64,000 bases of DNA. Source: Paramacrobiotus metropolitanus (taxonomy: Eukaryota; Tardigrada; Eutardigrada; Parachela; Macrobiotidae). The notes below the pieces were generated by a model. The model saw only the letters and a program-made list of their open reading frames with translations. It made no database searches and was not told the DNA's origin. Every line of letters begins with the position of its first letter. Position 1 is the stretch's first letter. The translations under genes and the position numbers were made by a program. The stretch spans positions 62,001 to 126,000 of the forward strand of contig NW_026570325.1 in assembly GCF_019649055.1 (NCBI RefSeq), written 5' to 3'. Positions 26,266 to 38,091 of the stretch are shown piece after piece.

Positions 26266-26361
26266 AAAAAAACGGCAAGAGTCAGAAATATTTCCAAAAA
26301 AGCGGCAAGAATCAGAAATACGGTATATCCGAAAAAACGGCAAGAGTCGGAAATATTTCCA
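26266..26361. repeat. Short tandem repeat, about three units of 33-36 bp
   Basis: The unit AAAAAACGGCAAGAGTCAGA followed by AATATTTCC recurs three times with small changes. The second unit is longer. No spacers of equal length separate the units, so it is not a CRISPR array. Confidence 0.75.
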
Positions 26362-26494
26362 TGACAACTCGTATCATTCGATGTATCAGGATTCAAGACC
26401 TATCATCGATTTAAGAGTCGTATGCGCAGATAACTGATCGATTTTAATGACGTTTTTCAGCAGGATATTGGCTCTTTTCAAAGGGAAAAATAAT

Positions 26495-27879
26495 ATGAAA
26501 AAATCAGCGGCAATAGATTTCGGGTTATCTTTATTGATTTCTGCGAGTACTTGGAGATTGTGTGCAACATGCCCAACAAAATCTGAGGTCAGGTACTCTC
26601 GAGCAGAGGCCGCAGTGGATCGCATAACGGCGAAGCTGGAAGAATGCTGGAACTATACCGGTAGTTGAGTCGACCGACTGGTTCTCTAAACTTCTCTCAA
26701 TATACAGCACAGATTTAATGCAAAACAGAATTTTTAGCGTATTATAAGGATTAAGTATTCTTTCTTTACGTAATAAATCTGTTATTGTTAAACGTAAATA
26801 TTTTAGGAAAGTGCACTGCTATTGGCTGGCAATAAAAGACCGAAGGGAAGCGGGAAGCCAAACTGCTTTAAATAAGGTTTTTCAAACAAATTTGAAAATA
26901 CATGATTATTTTATATTTTTATTTTTTTAACACAAACTTCCCATTTTCAAATAATATTTTTTGTGCTCATAAATTAAATTTCAACTTTATCTACTTTTAA
27001 CGCATTACCAACGTGGCCGGCAATAGATCCGTTTCCGGTTTTGTTGAACATAGAGAACCTTCGCTCCGCTTGCTTCGATTATTGCGTGTGCTTGCAGCCT
27101 ATCGCCAGATCGAGCAGGCGGAAATAACGTACTCGAGGAAAAATCCTATTTGGCTGCCGGCGCTCTCTCCGCCCCCGCCCGATCCTAAAGGTTACGTGCG
27201 GCGGCCGTATTTGGACGAGACGATCGCCCTGACATGTGCGCCCGGCCCGACTCAGCCGAATATTGTGTGGAAACATAACGGTCAGGTGATTGCCGCCCAG
27301 CAGACCGTGGGCGACCTTCGCTATACCCGCACCAGCGACAACAACCTCGTGCTGCACAATATCACCTACGCGGCGTGGGGCAAGTTCGAATGCCTGCGGC
27401 GCTGTCAGCAGAATGGGATGGAAGCGTTGTGCTTGCAAGCGGAGCACTGGGTGTTTCCCAAACCGTTGCCTGAAGGCCACGAGGTGTTCGCGCAGCGAAT
27501 GCCACCGGTGATTGTGCCGCGATATATGCCATTTTCGTCCACCTGCCAACTGGCGTTCCCTTGTAGCCAGGATCCGCAGCAGCACTTCATCTGGCGCTAT
27601 CAGGGAATTTACCTTTCCTGGCCGCCGGGTCACTACCTACAGCAGACGTCCTGTATCGAAACCGACCGGCAAACGCTGATGGTCCACACCAACACCTCCG
27701 AAGTAACAGGGACCGATGGCCGCCGACACTGTGCTTCGAGGCTGACCCTGCAGGTTCCCTGGCCGAATCACACGGGCGCCAAGCTAGCGTGTTGGGCGCG
27801 CTCTGACACCACCCAGCAGCAGTGGTTCATCCTTACCACTCCCGTGCAGTTCAACGGAAGCCTGCCCTTTCCAGGATAA
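26495..27879 (+). CDS. Secreted protein with two Ig-like domains (315 aa)
   Basis: Two exons, 26495-26660 and 27098-27879, with a phase-1 intron (donor CCG|GTAG, acceptor TTGCAG). Residues 1-26 form a signal peptide (MKKSAAIDFGLSLLISASTW). Ig-like domain 1 shows Cys102, Trp113 and Cys154 with LVLHNITYAAWGKFEC. Domain 2 shows Cys205, Trp221 and Cys287. Further cysteine pairs and N-glycosylation sites (NIT, NTS, NHT, NGS) fit an extracellular protein. No membrane segment or GPI signal is visible. An in-frame ATG at 26447 exists; the lysine-rich start at 26495 gives the better signal peptide, although some similarity to the 57058 copy extends upstream. An AATAAA lies at 27916. The role is unknown; recognition or immune functions are possible for secreted Ig proteins. 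Confidence 0.8.
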
Positions 27880-28003
27880 CTGATGGTGGCTTGTTTCGTA
27901 TTTTACGGGAAGGCGAATAAAAACGAACACGGCTAAATAATACTGCGCTCATATTGTAACAAAATTACAGTATGATCATGATAATTTATGTCCGCGCTCT
28001 GCA

Positions 28004-28290
28004 TACCGTAATTATCGAATTTGAAGCCCCCCCCCCAAAATACAAGCCCCCCCCCGTAATTAGAGCCCACCCCTAAGGTCGTTTGAAAGTTATAAGCCCC
28101 CCCCCCCCGAAATAGAGGCCCATGGGCTTAATTAAATACCGTAAAGCCCATATAAAAAAATGCCAAAAAGCTGGTTTGAAAAATTGAAGCCCCCCCCCCT
28201 AAATACAAGCCCATGCCCGTAATTGGAGCCCACCCCGTGGGTCATTTGTAATATTTGTAACCCTGGGCATCCAATTCGATAAATACGGTA
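28004..28290. mobile_element. MITE-like element, 287 bp, with C-run repeats
   Basis: The ends are TACCGTAATTATCGAATT at the left and its imperfect mirror at 28290. The interior has repeated words such as ATACAAGCCCCCCC and AGCCCACCCC. An extra internal TACCGTAAAGCCC at about 28136 suggests a nested or rearranged copy. It is related by TIR to the element at 14304-14727. Confidence 0.75.
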
Positions 28291-28599
28291 TTACCTATAG
28301 TTACTTCACCGGTACGTACCTCCATATTATAATGGCGCACATCATACACACAATACGTATGAACAAATTCGCAACCAAAGTAGTTTTGTCAGTTCAAAAA
28401 TCCTATAGTTTTTGTTTGTTGAAATGCGTGAGAATCAGTTAATTCACCGGAAATGGCCACCTGCTACGAAAACCGCTCATCGGCTCTGAGATCGCATTAA
28501 TAAACGCCGGCGTTTTGCGGCAACTCGCCTGTTCAGTTCAGGCAATACAAGGCTCGCCGCCTACTCGATACCGCCTACTCACCTAGCTGTAGGTCATAA

Positions 28600-29530
28600 T
28601 AATCAGTATGGATATAATTAAATTTTCGGTAATTACCGAAAATTTTCTAAATGTTGAATATAATCATAGTAGGCCTAGTGGATTGCGCCAAATAGTGCGA
28701 TTGTGCAAGATCCCTAACCGGCAAAAATTCGAAGTACTTACAGTACCTGCCTGTGACGACTTGAGTAAGTACAAGTATTTAGGTTAGATTAAAGCAATGT
28801 ATCTGTATAAATAATAGTAAAACTCCTTGCCAGTATATTTATTTTCAGTATCCGTTTTTTGAAATTATTGTTACTTCCATTTCCTTCTGACATTTTTGAG
28901 GGACTTCACTTTAACTAGGTATTTTATTTCTTCCGAGTACATTTACTACGAAATTACGTACGGTAAAGTTAATTTTAATAAAATTAAGTTTGCGTGGCGT
29001 TAGAACGGCTTTGGATTCAAAGCTCGACAAAACAGCACACTGCACAAATGGATATGTGTCCAGAAAATCCATTAGCTTAATGGATTTTCTGGAAATCAAT
29101 TTGTATTCCTGTGCAAATAGTAAAATGTGTGTTTGTCTGGGTACTTGGTCCCCTGTAAAAAAATGTTAAATATGGCCTGGACGGCTGACGGTGTCACATG
29201 AAGACAAGCAGGCTGATGCAGCGAACGTTGAAAACAAAGCAAATTCAGAGAGAGTATCCCGGGAGTGGAATATATTAAATACTCGCAAACAATTTTTACC
29301 GTAACAGTTTGCTTTATTAATCGTAGTATGCATGATTTGTTTTCATACAAATGATACAACGCAATGCCCGGACCATTTGTCATGTGGAAGATACATGTAA
29401 CACCATCTCCGCAGGATCAGCAAGAAATCGATTTTCAGTGTTCGTAAAGCATCTGTGCCGGGGCGGATCTCGTATATTATAAGTCAGCAGCTCTACTGCG
29501 CTGTCACGTACGTTTCGCTAGTACCAGCTG
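28600..29530. repeat. Copy of the dispersed TATA-box repeat, rearranged
   Basis: 28600-28760 matches 37150-37345 in reverse orientation. 28800-29530 matches 62760-63640 in the same orientation, including the core TATAAGTCAGCAGCTCTACT near 29477. The copy stops just short of the 3' end of the minus-strand Ig-like gene. A perfect hairpin (16-bp arms TCCAGAAAATCCATTA, 3-nt loop) lies at 29059-29093. Confidence 0.65.
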
Positions 29531-29540
29531 ATGCCAGCGG

Positions 29541-31961
29541 TTATGTGGGGAAGGGGAGACTTCCATTGAGCCGGACGGGATCAGTTGTGAGGATGAACCA
29601 TTCCTGCTGGGTGGTGTCGGAACGCGCCCAACACTCCAGCTTGGAGCCGGTGTGATCCGGCCATGGTACGTGCAAGGTCAGCGTTGAGGCGCAGTGCTGG
29701 CGACCGTCGGCGCCGGTTATCTCAGAGGCGTTGGTGTGGATCATCAGCGTCTGTCGGTCAGGAAAAATGCAGGCCGTCTGCTGCAGGTAATGGCCTGGTG
29801 GCCAAGCCAGGTACGTTCCATGGTAGCGCCAAATAAAGTGCTGGTTCGGATCCGGGCCGCAAGGAAAATCCAGGCTGCAGGTCACCGAGAAGGGCATATA
29901 GCGCGGTACAGTGACCGGCGGCATAAGCTGCGCGTACACCTCGTGGACATAGGGAATTGCATTGGGAAAGACCCAGTGCTCCGTCTGCAGGCACCAGTCG
30001 TCCATTCCGTACGGCTGACAGCGCTGCAGACACTCGAACTTGCCCCACGCCGCGTATGTGACGTTGTGCAGGATAAGGGCGGGAGCGCCGGTGCGGCTGA
30101 AGCGAATGGCGCCCACGCTTTGATTGTCGCCTAATAGGTGTCCTTTGTGTTTCCACACAACATCTAGCCCACTAGGACCGGCCACGCAATCCAGGCTGAT
30201 CGTCTGGTCCAGGTATGGGCGGTGCACGTGACCTTTGGGGTCGGGAGGGGGAGGAGAGAGATCGGGCAGCCAGACAGGATTTTTCATCCTGTATTTTTCT
30301 TCTGCTCCCAGGATCAGGTTGAAGGCTGCGGACACAAGAAAAATTCAGTGGCATTTTAACGTTCAGAAATTTTTTCTTGGCTGCTTTACAGTCAGCGAAA
30401 ACATTCCGCCGTTGACTCGCATGCACAATTTAAAATGCTGAATTAAACTATTTAGCAATAATTTTTTCGTTTTCGCAAAGAAGGGTTGCAGCATATACGT
30501 GGGCTGTTCGTATGCACTCACTATGCACTGAATTCATCGTCAATTACATACAGCTGGGCAGTGAACACATGTTACACATCCACCAAGCTTACAGTTTATA
30601 CAATATATTAAACTCTTCCTAAGAAGCGCTAATTGCACAATGTGCGCTCAGCTTTATTCAGCTTAAGTAAAATCATAGCAGGAATGAAGGTCTGTTATAT
30701 ACAAGGTCTGTAATGTGCGCCTTCATTCCTGCTATGATAAAATGAACAGCGTCACACAAAATATGATACATAATGGTGCTACGAATGATATGTCATATAT
30801 GCCTAATTCAAAGGGCATTCCAGAGATTTTTTCCCCTGTTTTGCGTGCGTGCCATTTTAAATGCTATGGAATCAGTATGTTTTTTGTTACGTAACTTTTT
30901 TTCTAAGCTGTCGAAGAAAAGGAAAATTTAACCGTCGACAAAGAACGGGCCAGATGAAAATACTCATAATCTGGTCGGGGATATCTGGGCAGCCTAAACC
31001 TGTTTTTTTCGAAAATTCAGTTGTTTTAATGTTACTTCTATCATTCTATGATAGAAGTTCTATCGTATTCTTCTTTTATTACCTTTCGAATAAGCTACGG
31101 CTAGTTTATGACTTGGAAAGCTTAAATGCCCTTGTTATAAACGTGATGACGAAACGTTTTCGGACTTCCACAAATCAAAATATTGATTTTGTTTTTACAA
31201 TACGTCGATTTTTTTGGTTACCCACTCTCTTGTTATTCCGAACCTCGGATTCTTTTACTCAATAAAAATTGAAACTGTTTTACTGGCCAAATTCAGCGCA
31301 CAATGGCCATGATTTAATGCAATGGCCCAGGCTGTGAACCGGAAATTTTTTCTTGAAGGTTTCATATTTTTGCTGTCTAGAAACTGACAAGTTTCGTGTT
31401 TTGACAACTGGTTACAAAAACCTTTAATTATTTTGTAAAAGCAATAAGGGCATACTCTTTTGTTCTTTATTTTGCACTGCAAGAGGGAAGAATTTTAAAC
31501 ATAAAGACGTTTTGCGCCTCTAGAAATCTGAACGGAGAAAATGTTAAAAATATTACAATACTGCAAAAAAATCAGAGGATCGGCTGCCAGAAACCGCCGA
31601 TACTCTTTTGGGCGAATTTCCCGAGCCTGATTGAACAGAACCTAAATTAAATTTTTCAAAAATTAGTAAATGAATGGCATTATTAAAAAAATGGGTGTTA
31701 AGAGCTGAGTAAGTTTGAGGGGGCAGATAAAAACTGAGAAAAAAAACTTTTGAAAGCCCCTTTGTGATACCAGAATAAATTTGACGTCCCACCGGTATAG
31801 TTCCAGCACTTCTCGAGCAGCACCGTTATACCATCCAATGTGGCCAGCGTTCGGGAAAAGCTGGCCTCAGATTGGGTTGGCCATGCGTCCGACAATTTTA
31901 AAATGAGCACAGAAACCAGGAAAAACAACCCGAAATTTACTGCCACAGATTTATTTGTCAT
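29541..31961 (-). CDS. Secreted protein with two Ig-like domains, diverged copy (317 aa)
   Basis: Two exons, 31961-31793 and 30325-29541, with the same phase-1 intron as the other copies (donor CCG|GTGG, acceptor CCGCAG). It has a signal peptide (MTNKSVAVNFGLFFLVSVLI), then CWNYT at the splice. Both Ig-like domains keep their Cys and Trp (ISLDCVAGP, VVWKHKG, GKFECLQRC; FIWRYHG, LECWARSD) and the glycosylation sites. It lies on the opposite strand from the copies at 26495 and 57058. The 1.5-kb intron contains a hairpin with 19-bp arms. It is open throughout and therefore probably functional. The role is unknown. Confidence 0.78.
30672..30738. repeat. Inverted repeat, 19-bp arms, in the Ig-like gene intron
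   Basis: ATCATAGCAGGAATGAAGG at 30672-30690 and its exact reverse complement at 30720-30738, with a 29-nt loop. Confidence 0.9.
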
Positions 31962-32707
31962 TTTTCTCCTTGAGGACTGCCAAATATGCTGGTGAAATAT
32001 CTCCCAATCCGATTGATTCCCCACAAAAAAAGGCGCGAAGTACCTGCAAAAAAATCTGCAAACGATTGCGTAGACGTACTTCAAGCGCAGTTTTGTGTTT
32101 GTAATTTTATAATAGCGCGCTTAACGTAAAAACCCCAGAATTTATTTCAAAACAGGTTTTGAAAAATACCTGTTGGTAGGGAACGATCGCAGATAAATAC
32201 TGTACTGTAACAGTGAATACAATTATAGTATGATTATAATACGTATTGTGAAGGCAGTAAGCGCAAATGTTTACACAATAAATAGCATACAGATATACAT
32301 AAATACAAATTATGCAATTAATCCTAGACTTCATTTTAAATAACGATGCTGCACAAATAGCGACTGCTTCAGCAACAGGCACAAAAAGCCGCTACAACAT
32401 TTATTGATGATGTGCCATGATATTCCGTGGCTTACAGTGCTTCGTTATCTGATCGGCGTTCGGAGAATCTGCAAAACGCAGCGGGGGTCATTCGTGCTTC
32501 CGCACCAAAACTCTACTGTAATCACAGAGAACGTTTTCTCTATAATTGTGATTTTCGGTGCTGTTTCGTTATCGCCATCGGATCATGCGAGCCATCGAAG
32601 CAAAAAGCAAAAAACTGACTTGAACCCTTTGCATGCCTGAGATATGCTTTGTCGGCGTTCATCGCTTCGGCGTCCTCGGTTCTGCCAGTGTGTCTGGAAA
32701 TGCTTCC
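31962..32707. other. Intergenic, no gene recognised
   Basis: Upstream side of the minus-strand Ig-like gene. Short ORFs have no motif. No promoter element was identified. Confidence 0.4.
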
Positions 32708-33592
32708 GGTCGATCGATTATTTGGTCTGAAGCAGGCTATGGACAAGTGTGTAAAGCAGTATCAGTGCGAAATGCCTTCAGCAAATTTAAGGAAATTTCA
32801 GAAAAGTTGGGATTGGCCAGTCGTGAAGCGAGCATACTCACAGCTGCGCCTATTAGCGATGGCCAGTGGTAAGCCGCAAGGGATGGCAGCATTATTAGCG
32901 GCGTCCGAGAATGAATCAGCGGCATGGTTGCACGCTTTACTGGCAGCAAGCTTGGGAACGGTGGTGAATGACGAACAAGTTAGAGTTGCCGTTGGATTAC
33001 GATATGGTTTGGCACCGCATGAATGCGCGGGATGCGGTGCCAAACCTTCCAGGTAACTTCTGATGGTCACCACGGATTGTCCTGCCTGTATAGTAAAGGT
33101 AGATGGAGCCAACATTTGGAATTGAACAGTATCCTGGAATGGGTATGCGTATCAGCGGGTACACCTTGCGAGTAGGAACCGAAAGGAATATTCGGGGACA
33201 ACGGAAAGCATCCAGACGGACTGACCTTAGTGCCGGTGCAAGAAGGGAAGCAGCTTGTATGGGACGCCACCTTTGCGGACACGTTAGCACAGTCGTACGT
33301 TTGCGGTCAGCAAGGGCAGCGGGCGCAGCGGCACACCAAGTAGAATGCCGGAAACGGTACAACTACCGGCAGCTGGGCGAACAATACTGGCTTAATCCTT
33401 TTGCCGTAGAAACCCTGGGAGTGCTCGGTGAAGCAGCCAGAGAATGGTCAGCTTTCTTGGACGGAAAACGAAGGAGAGGTCCGGGGAATGCCAGTCCACG
33501 GCTTTTTTAAAGCAGCGTATCAGCCTCGCAATTATCAGAGGAAACGCGGCGGCTATTTTAGGAACTTTACCGGGCAAGAATTAACTGGCTGA
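32708..33592 (+). mobile_element. Non-LTR retrotransposon 3' fragment, decayed
   Basis: Pieces in several frames match the region downstream of the reverse transcriptase: SWDWPVVKRAYSQL, then ESAAWLHALLAASLGTVVND, VAVGLRYGLAPHECAGCG, GLSCLYSKGR, and [20 protein letters not shown] (near 33210). The HPDG...WD spacing recalls a PD-(D/E)xK-type nuclease, but that is inference. Several frameshifts and stops make it non-functional. Confidence 0.75.
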
Positions 33593-33929
33593 TAATACTC
33601 ATTTCGGTTGTTTTTTTAATTCTTAATTGTGCAATGGGCTGTAGTGATGTGGATTACGACTGTTATGTTACGATATGAACGTCAATAAAGAAAAGCCTAG
33701 AGTCAGGGTGCATTTTGTTTTGCCTGCCTTGCGTTATGGGCTAGCTTGATAAATCGACCATGTAAAGCCAGTAAAGGTATCTGTACAGGCAGAGCGACTA
33801 AACGCGAACTGGTAAATAGAACGATGACCACTACACTAACAATAAAGTTATCGCATTGACAAATTGCGTTATTCCACATTCTTCAACATTTTTTCCCGAA
33901 CTTAAGCCGTGATTGTTAACATTTTGAAG

Positions 33930-34926
33930 TCACATTTAGTGAGCTCGGTCACGAGCTAACTACATACGTAACGTATGTAATTTTAAACCTTATTATCAAA
34001 AATATCGAAGCCTTTACTGGGCTTCTGGTTACATACTGTAGTTACGTTACTAATAATTCACAATTATTAATGCGATGTACAAAGCAGGATATCTGTACAA
34101 AGAACAACAAGCCGATGTGGTGAAAGTTTTGAAAGTTATATCGCGGGGATAAGCAATGAAGAGCTGCTGACCCGGCCTTGTCTTTTTACAAAATAATAAC
34201 TTATGATAACAATGTATTCCATCGCATCGAGTTGATCGTGCTGTCTGGCTACAAGCTGATGTTAAGATGGAAAACACATTTATATGGAAGTCCCATTTAT
34301 ATGTTTCCTAACTGTGCCTTTCAGTACCTAATTAGTCAGTACTTTTAGTAAGGCAGTACTTTTAGTACCTAATTAGGTTATTTCAAAGTGGTGTATGCAG
34401 GGGGCACAACCAGACACCTTCAGCGTTCCCCTGTACTGCTGCCGTCACACGGCTGTGAGAGGTTGTGGCTGAACTTGGCGCTTACTTACCGCGCCGAATT
34501 TAATGTTATGTAGAGCCGCAACGTCACAATCCAGCCGGGTGTCGGCAGCAGTACAGGGGAAGGAGTATTCCGGGAGTGGGTAAATTACTCGCGAACATCT
34601 CACAGTTGTCAGTGCCTGTGTCATGGCAGTGTAAGTGTCATGTGAAAAGTAACTGCCTCTCCTCAAATCAGCATAAAATCGATTTTCGGCGTCTGTGGCA
34701 TTAGTACTGGCTTGGAAGAGCCGGGACCGATGTCGCAGACACTGAAAATCGATTTCATACAGTTCCATCGATTTCATACAAGGCCTAGCTAGACTTCGCG
34801 AGCTTGGCGGGTCGGAAGATTAATATTTATATGTACAGAAAACAAAATGCAGGAAAGCAAAGCCGTGTTACGTTTTCCTGGTCTGGGGAAATCTAAGAGG
34901 ATCGTAGCAGGGTTGATACCTTATTC
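33930..34926. repeat. Copy of the dispersed TATA-box repeat, 5' part
   Basis: 33990-34090 matches 62455-62560. 34560-34640 resembles 63150-63200. 34790-34920 matches 37510-37610 and 63450-63560 (GTCGGAAGATTAATATTTAT, then CGTTTTCCTGG). The copy is cut at 34941 by a retrotransposon and continues at 36560. Confidence 0.65.
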
Positions 34927-34941
34927 GAGTATCTTAATAAG

Positions 34942-36559
34942 GGTACCTTATCCCGCTATTATATTGCCTCGCCACCATCAAACCACACCGCCATCTGAAA
35001 TCAAACTTTCGCGAGAGCTTTTTGGATGACGATGCGCTTGGAGGTGACCCTGAAGACGTGTACGATGATCTATGTACTCTGCAGGAAGCGTTAAGAAATG
35101 CCGGGCTGCATTTGAACATCGCCAAATGCGAATTGGTAGTGATCGGAGGGCCCGAAACCGATCGCCAACGGGAAACTAACGCATTTCCAGTCCTGATTTG
35201 CAGTTGCCACACGTGAACGAGTTGAAATACCTCGGCGCGCCACTCCACGATGATGCGGTTGCAGGCACTCTTGCTGTTGAAACGGAGAAAATTGCCAGAA
35301 TGACACAGCGCTTAACACTGCTGCCTGCCCACCACGCGTTGTACATTTTGAAATGCAGCATGGGTCCAGTAAGGATGATTTACAGGTTACGAACTGCGCG
35401 GTGCTACCTGCAAGCAGAGCTGTTGCGACAGTTCGACAAAATGATCATCGGCTGTCTATCGAGCATTACCAGTGTGAACATTACCGAAGCCATATGGCAA
35501 GCGGCACTTCCCGTCGCACAGGGTGGTCTCGGAATCCGGAGCATTGAGAAGCTGGCCCTTCCGGCCTTTTTGGCCTCGGCTTACTCAGTGGCTAAACTGA
35601 CTAGCGAGTTAGTAGATTTCGACCCGGAAATTTATTGTTGCGGCGCCGCAGAAGAGTGGCAGCAAATGAGCAAAGCTGACCTTGCGGCCTTCGAAACCAG
35701 AAAACACCAGAAGATTTGGGATGAACCGATCATCCACGGCACGGTGGAAAACCTCCTGGCGGCAGCCCAGTCAGACATGTCAAGCGCAGCCCGCCTTCGA
35801 GGTGTGAGCACTAAAGATAACGGCGCATGGCTGGAAGCGCTTCCAGCCGCATCCCTCGGCAACTTTCTAAACGACATCCACACTCAGAATTGCTGTCGGC
35901 CTGCGTCTCGGCGTACCAGTCACCATTCCACACCTTTGCAATTGTGGTGAATGGGCAGGAAGCCCAGGCACAGCTGCATCAGTGTCACTTTAAAACGCGC
36001 ATATGCTTCCGCCGGTATTGAAACGGAACTGGAACCACCTGGTACTTGCCTCACCAATGGCAAGCGGAGTGACTTTGGTCCCATGGGAAAGAGGAAAGAT
36101 GTTGACCTGGGACGCCACATGTGTGTGCACGGTAGCCTTATCGCACATCGCCGCAACATCGAAGCAAGCGGGAGCAGCCGCGGCGCGCGCAGAGCAGGAT
36201 AAAGTGGCGAAGTATCGGGAACTCACGCGAGATTACCTGTTCCGTGCATTTGGCGTTGAAACACTCGGACCACTCGGACCGGATGCCTCTCGTTTGGTCA
36301 CCGAAGTCGGGAAGATGATACAACAGGAAACAGGCGAGGTACGGGCGACGGAGTTTCTGCGCCAACGGATCAGCATTGACATCCAACGCGGGAACGCGGC
36401 CTCTGTCATGGGAACAGCACCAGCATCGGCCAACTTAGACGAAATGTTCTGTGTGATTAGGCCGCCTATTTCCGTAGTCGGCTGAGGCTGTCTATTCAGT
36501 ACAATTTTTTCACTTTTATTGAAACTTGTGACTGTATTGTATCGCCAAATAAACAGTAT
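34942..36559 (+). mobile_element. 5'-truncated non-LTR retrotransposon with target-site duplication
   Basis: The insertion is flanked by GAGTATCTTAATAAG (34927-34941) and GAGTCTTAATAAG (36560-36572), a target duplication with a 2-base indel. It begins inside the reverse transcriptase, just before the catalytic FLDD box at 35019-35030. It continues with the thumb region (NELKYLGAPLHDD; QGGLGIRS), a linker (AAARLRGVS-like) and, in shifted frames, WERGKMLTWDATCV, FGVETLGPLG and RQRISIDIQRGNAASVMGT before a stop at 36483. The 3' end has AAATAAAC near 36547. Frame changes near 35950-36000 show it is dead. It split a copy of the TATA-box repeat directly upstream of the TATA position. Confidence 0.82.
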
Positions 36560-36810
36560 GAGTCTTAATAAGCCAGCAGCCCTACTGCACTGTCACGCTT
36601 CGCTTGAATTTTTTACTGATGGCATGCCTACGGATTTGCTGGACTCGGGTAATTCCTTTGGCGCCATTAACGTTAGTTGAGCTTTCGAGCTCTTTTTACC
36701 CTGCAGATTAATATTCTAAGATAATCTGACGCCAACTGTACTTATCTTAATTGTTGCTGATCTTTGCAGGAGCGGCCACCATACACAGAAACGGATGGAG
36801 GGATTTATTA
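36560..36810 (+). pseudogene. Interrupted copy of the repeat-borne signal-peptide gene
   Basis: Following the retrotransposon, the repeat resumes with CTTAATAAGCCAGCAGCCCT. Near 36713 the sequence TATTCTAAGATAATCTGACG matches the start region of the 63716 gene (TATTCTAAGACAATGCTGACG), but the ATG has lost a base. Similarity continues through GCAGGAGCGGCCACCATACA. The TATA box is mutated to TTAATAAG and the upstream part lies beyond the 1.6-kb insertion, so this copy is dead. Confidence 0.7.
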
Positions 36811-36860
36811 TCCTCTACGAGGTGGAGCTTATTATCCACTAATAGTGGATCCACGTGCCC

Positions 36861-36905
36861 ACGTGGTAGAGGATAATAGTGGACCACTATTATCCTCTAC
36901 CACGT
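36861..36905. repeat. Perfect palindrome, 22-bp arms, 1-nt centre
   Basis: ACGTGGTAGAGGATAATAGT plus GG at 36861-36882, one centre base, then the exact complement at 36884-36905. Partial extra copies of the same words lie at 36800-36860. It would extrude readily as a cruciform. Confidence 0.92.
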
Positions 36906-36959
36906 CGAGCTCTGCGAGATGGCATGTTGAAGGCCTTAAAACAAAAGCACGATGATCAT

Positions 36960-37480
36960 TTTTCAACAAAAGTAGGATGACCGGTAGGACCAAAGTATGA
37001 TTGTGATTATGAGAGGCAATATGAGTATGAATTCTGAATTAGGAGCATGAGTATGCGTACCGTTATGAGTTTTAGGTACTTAAGTTACGTACCTAGCCGG
37101 GATTAAGTAGTACACATATTCACATACACAGGTGCTGTAACCCTGTAAGTACAAAGTACTTTAAAGTTTTGCCGGTTACGGATCTTGAACAATCGCACTA
37201 CTTGGCGCAATCCACTACCTACTACAAATATGATTATAATTATTATATTATCTGTACGTACTGTATATGATTATCTTCAACATTTAGAAAATTTTCGGTA
37301 ACACCAAAAATTTAATTACGTATATACATACTGATTATTATGAGCATAGAGGCGCAAAGTCCGCATCTTGTACAAGAAGTATGTCCTGCTTATCATGTAA
37401 AGTCCAAATTTCAAACATTCCTAAAATTTTTTCCTAAAATTTTTATTCCGAGCTTAATGTTAAAACTTCGGAGTCAGATA
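36960..37480. repeat. Upstream part of a TATA-box repeat copy
   Basis: From about 37140 the sequence matches 62100-62400 (CTGATTATTATGAGCATA, AGAAGTATGTCCTGC, ATCATGTAAAGTCC). 36960-37140 holds nothing recognisable. Confidence 0.6.
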
Positions 37481-37618
37481 TTATGAACTTTGCGGGCCTA
37501 ATTAGTCTTTGCGGGACTGGCGAGTCGGAACACCAATATTTATGTACAGAAAAAATTCCAGGAAAGCACATTTTCCTGGTGTGGGAGGACTCTAACAGGA
37601 TAGTTGCAGCTGATCTCG

Positions 37619-37626
37619 TATATAAG
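37619..37626 (+). promoter_or_regulatory. TATA box of repeat-borne gene copy
   Basis: TATATAAG followed by CCAGCAGCCCTACTGCGCTG. The same block occurs at 63568, with variants at 29477 and 36564. The ATG is 143 bases downstream here and 148 downstream in the 63568 copy, which supports a core promoter. Confidence 0.6.
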
Positions 37627-37761
37627 CCAGCAGCCCTACTGCGCTGTTACGTACGTTTCGAGCTTACGGACTAACTGATTTAACTTAAGGACTTGTCGAA
37701 CTCTTTCGATTTCTTTCTTTGACCTTTCGAGCTCTCTTTTATTTTTTTTCCATTTAAGAAA

Positions 37762-37926
37762 ATGCTAAACCAGATTGCAATTATTATAATTTTTGCTTGC
37801 ATCACTGTTACAGGCGCTGCAACCATCCATGGCAGTGACGTAGAAGAGTATGTGAACAAGACACGCTCCGTTGTAATTCCTGGAAGACTTGTCCGCCGCT
37901 TTGAAGACGGCGGCAATCGACATTAA
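37762..37926 (+). pseudogene. Repeat-borne signal-peptide gene, truncated copy
   Basis: ATG at 37762 opens a 54-codon frame: MLNQIAIIIIFACITVTGAA (signal peptide), then TIHGSDVEEYVNKTRS, matching the gene at 63716. It then leaves the homologous frame and stops at 37924. DNA similarity to 63716 continues to about 38090 (ATCATGTCGCGATCTTCCAC; AGTGCCGCATTGGTCGT) with an insertion near 37935-37985. It ends at a large palindrome. It is non-functional unless the 54-residue peptide is used by itself. Confidence 0.7.
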
Positions 37927-38091
37927 CAGCCATGCACTGCATTAATTACCATGCACTGCCGACATAATATCTTTTTTGTTTTCATCTGCATGGCATGCAG
38001 ATCAAAATAAAGATGATATCATGTCGCGATCTTCCACGAATGCATGTATAGGCTGGGGGATTTCAAGTGCCGCATTGGTCGTTATGACGTG

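Noticed and set aside
26266-26361. Regular repeat resembling a CRISPR array
   Set aside because: Units are contiguous or of uneven spacing, without unique spacers, in a eukaryotic context.
27079-27633. Long minus-strand ORF of 184 codons
   Set aside because: It is exactly antisense to the Ig-like exon, and the same shadow appears at 58904-59455 in the duplicate. It has no motif.
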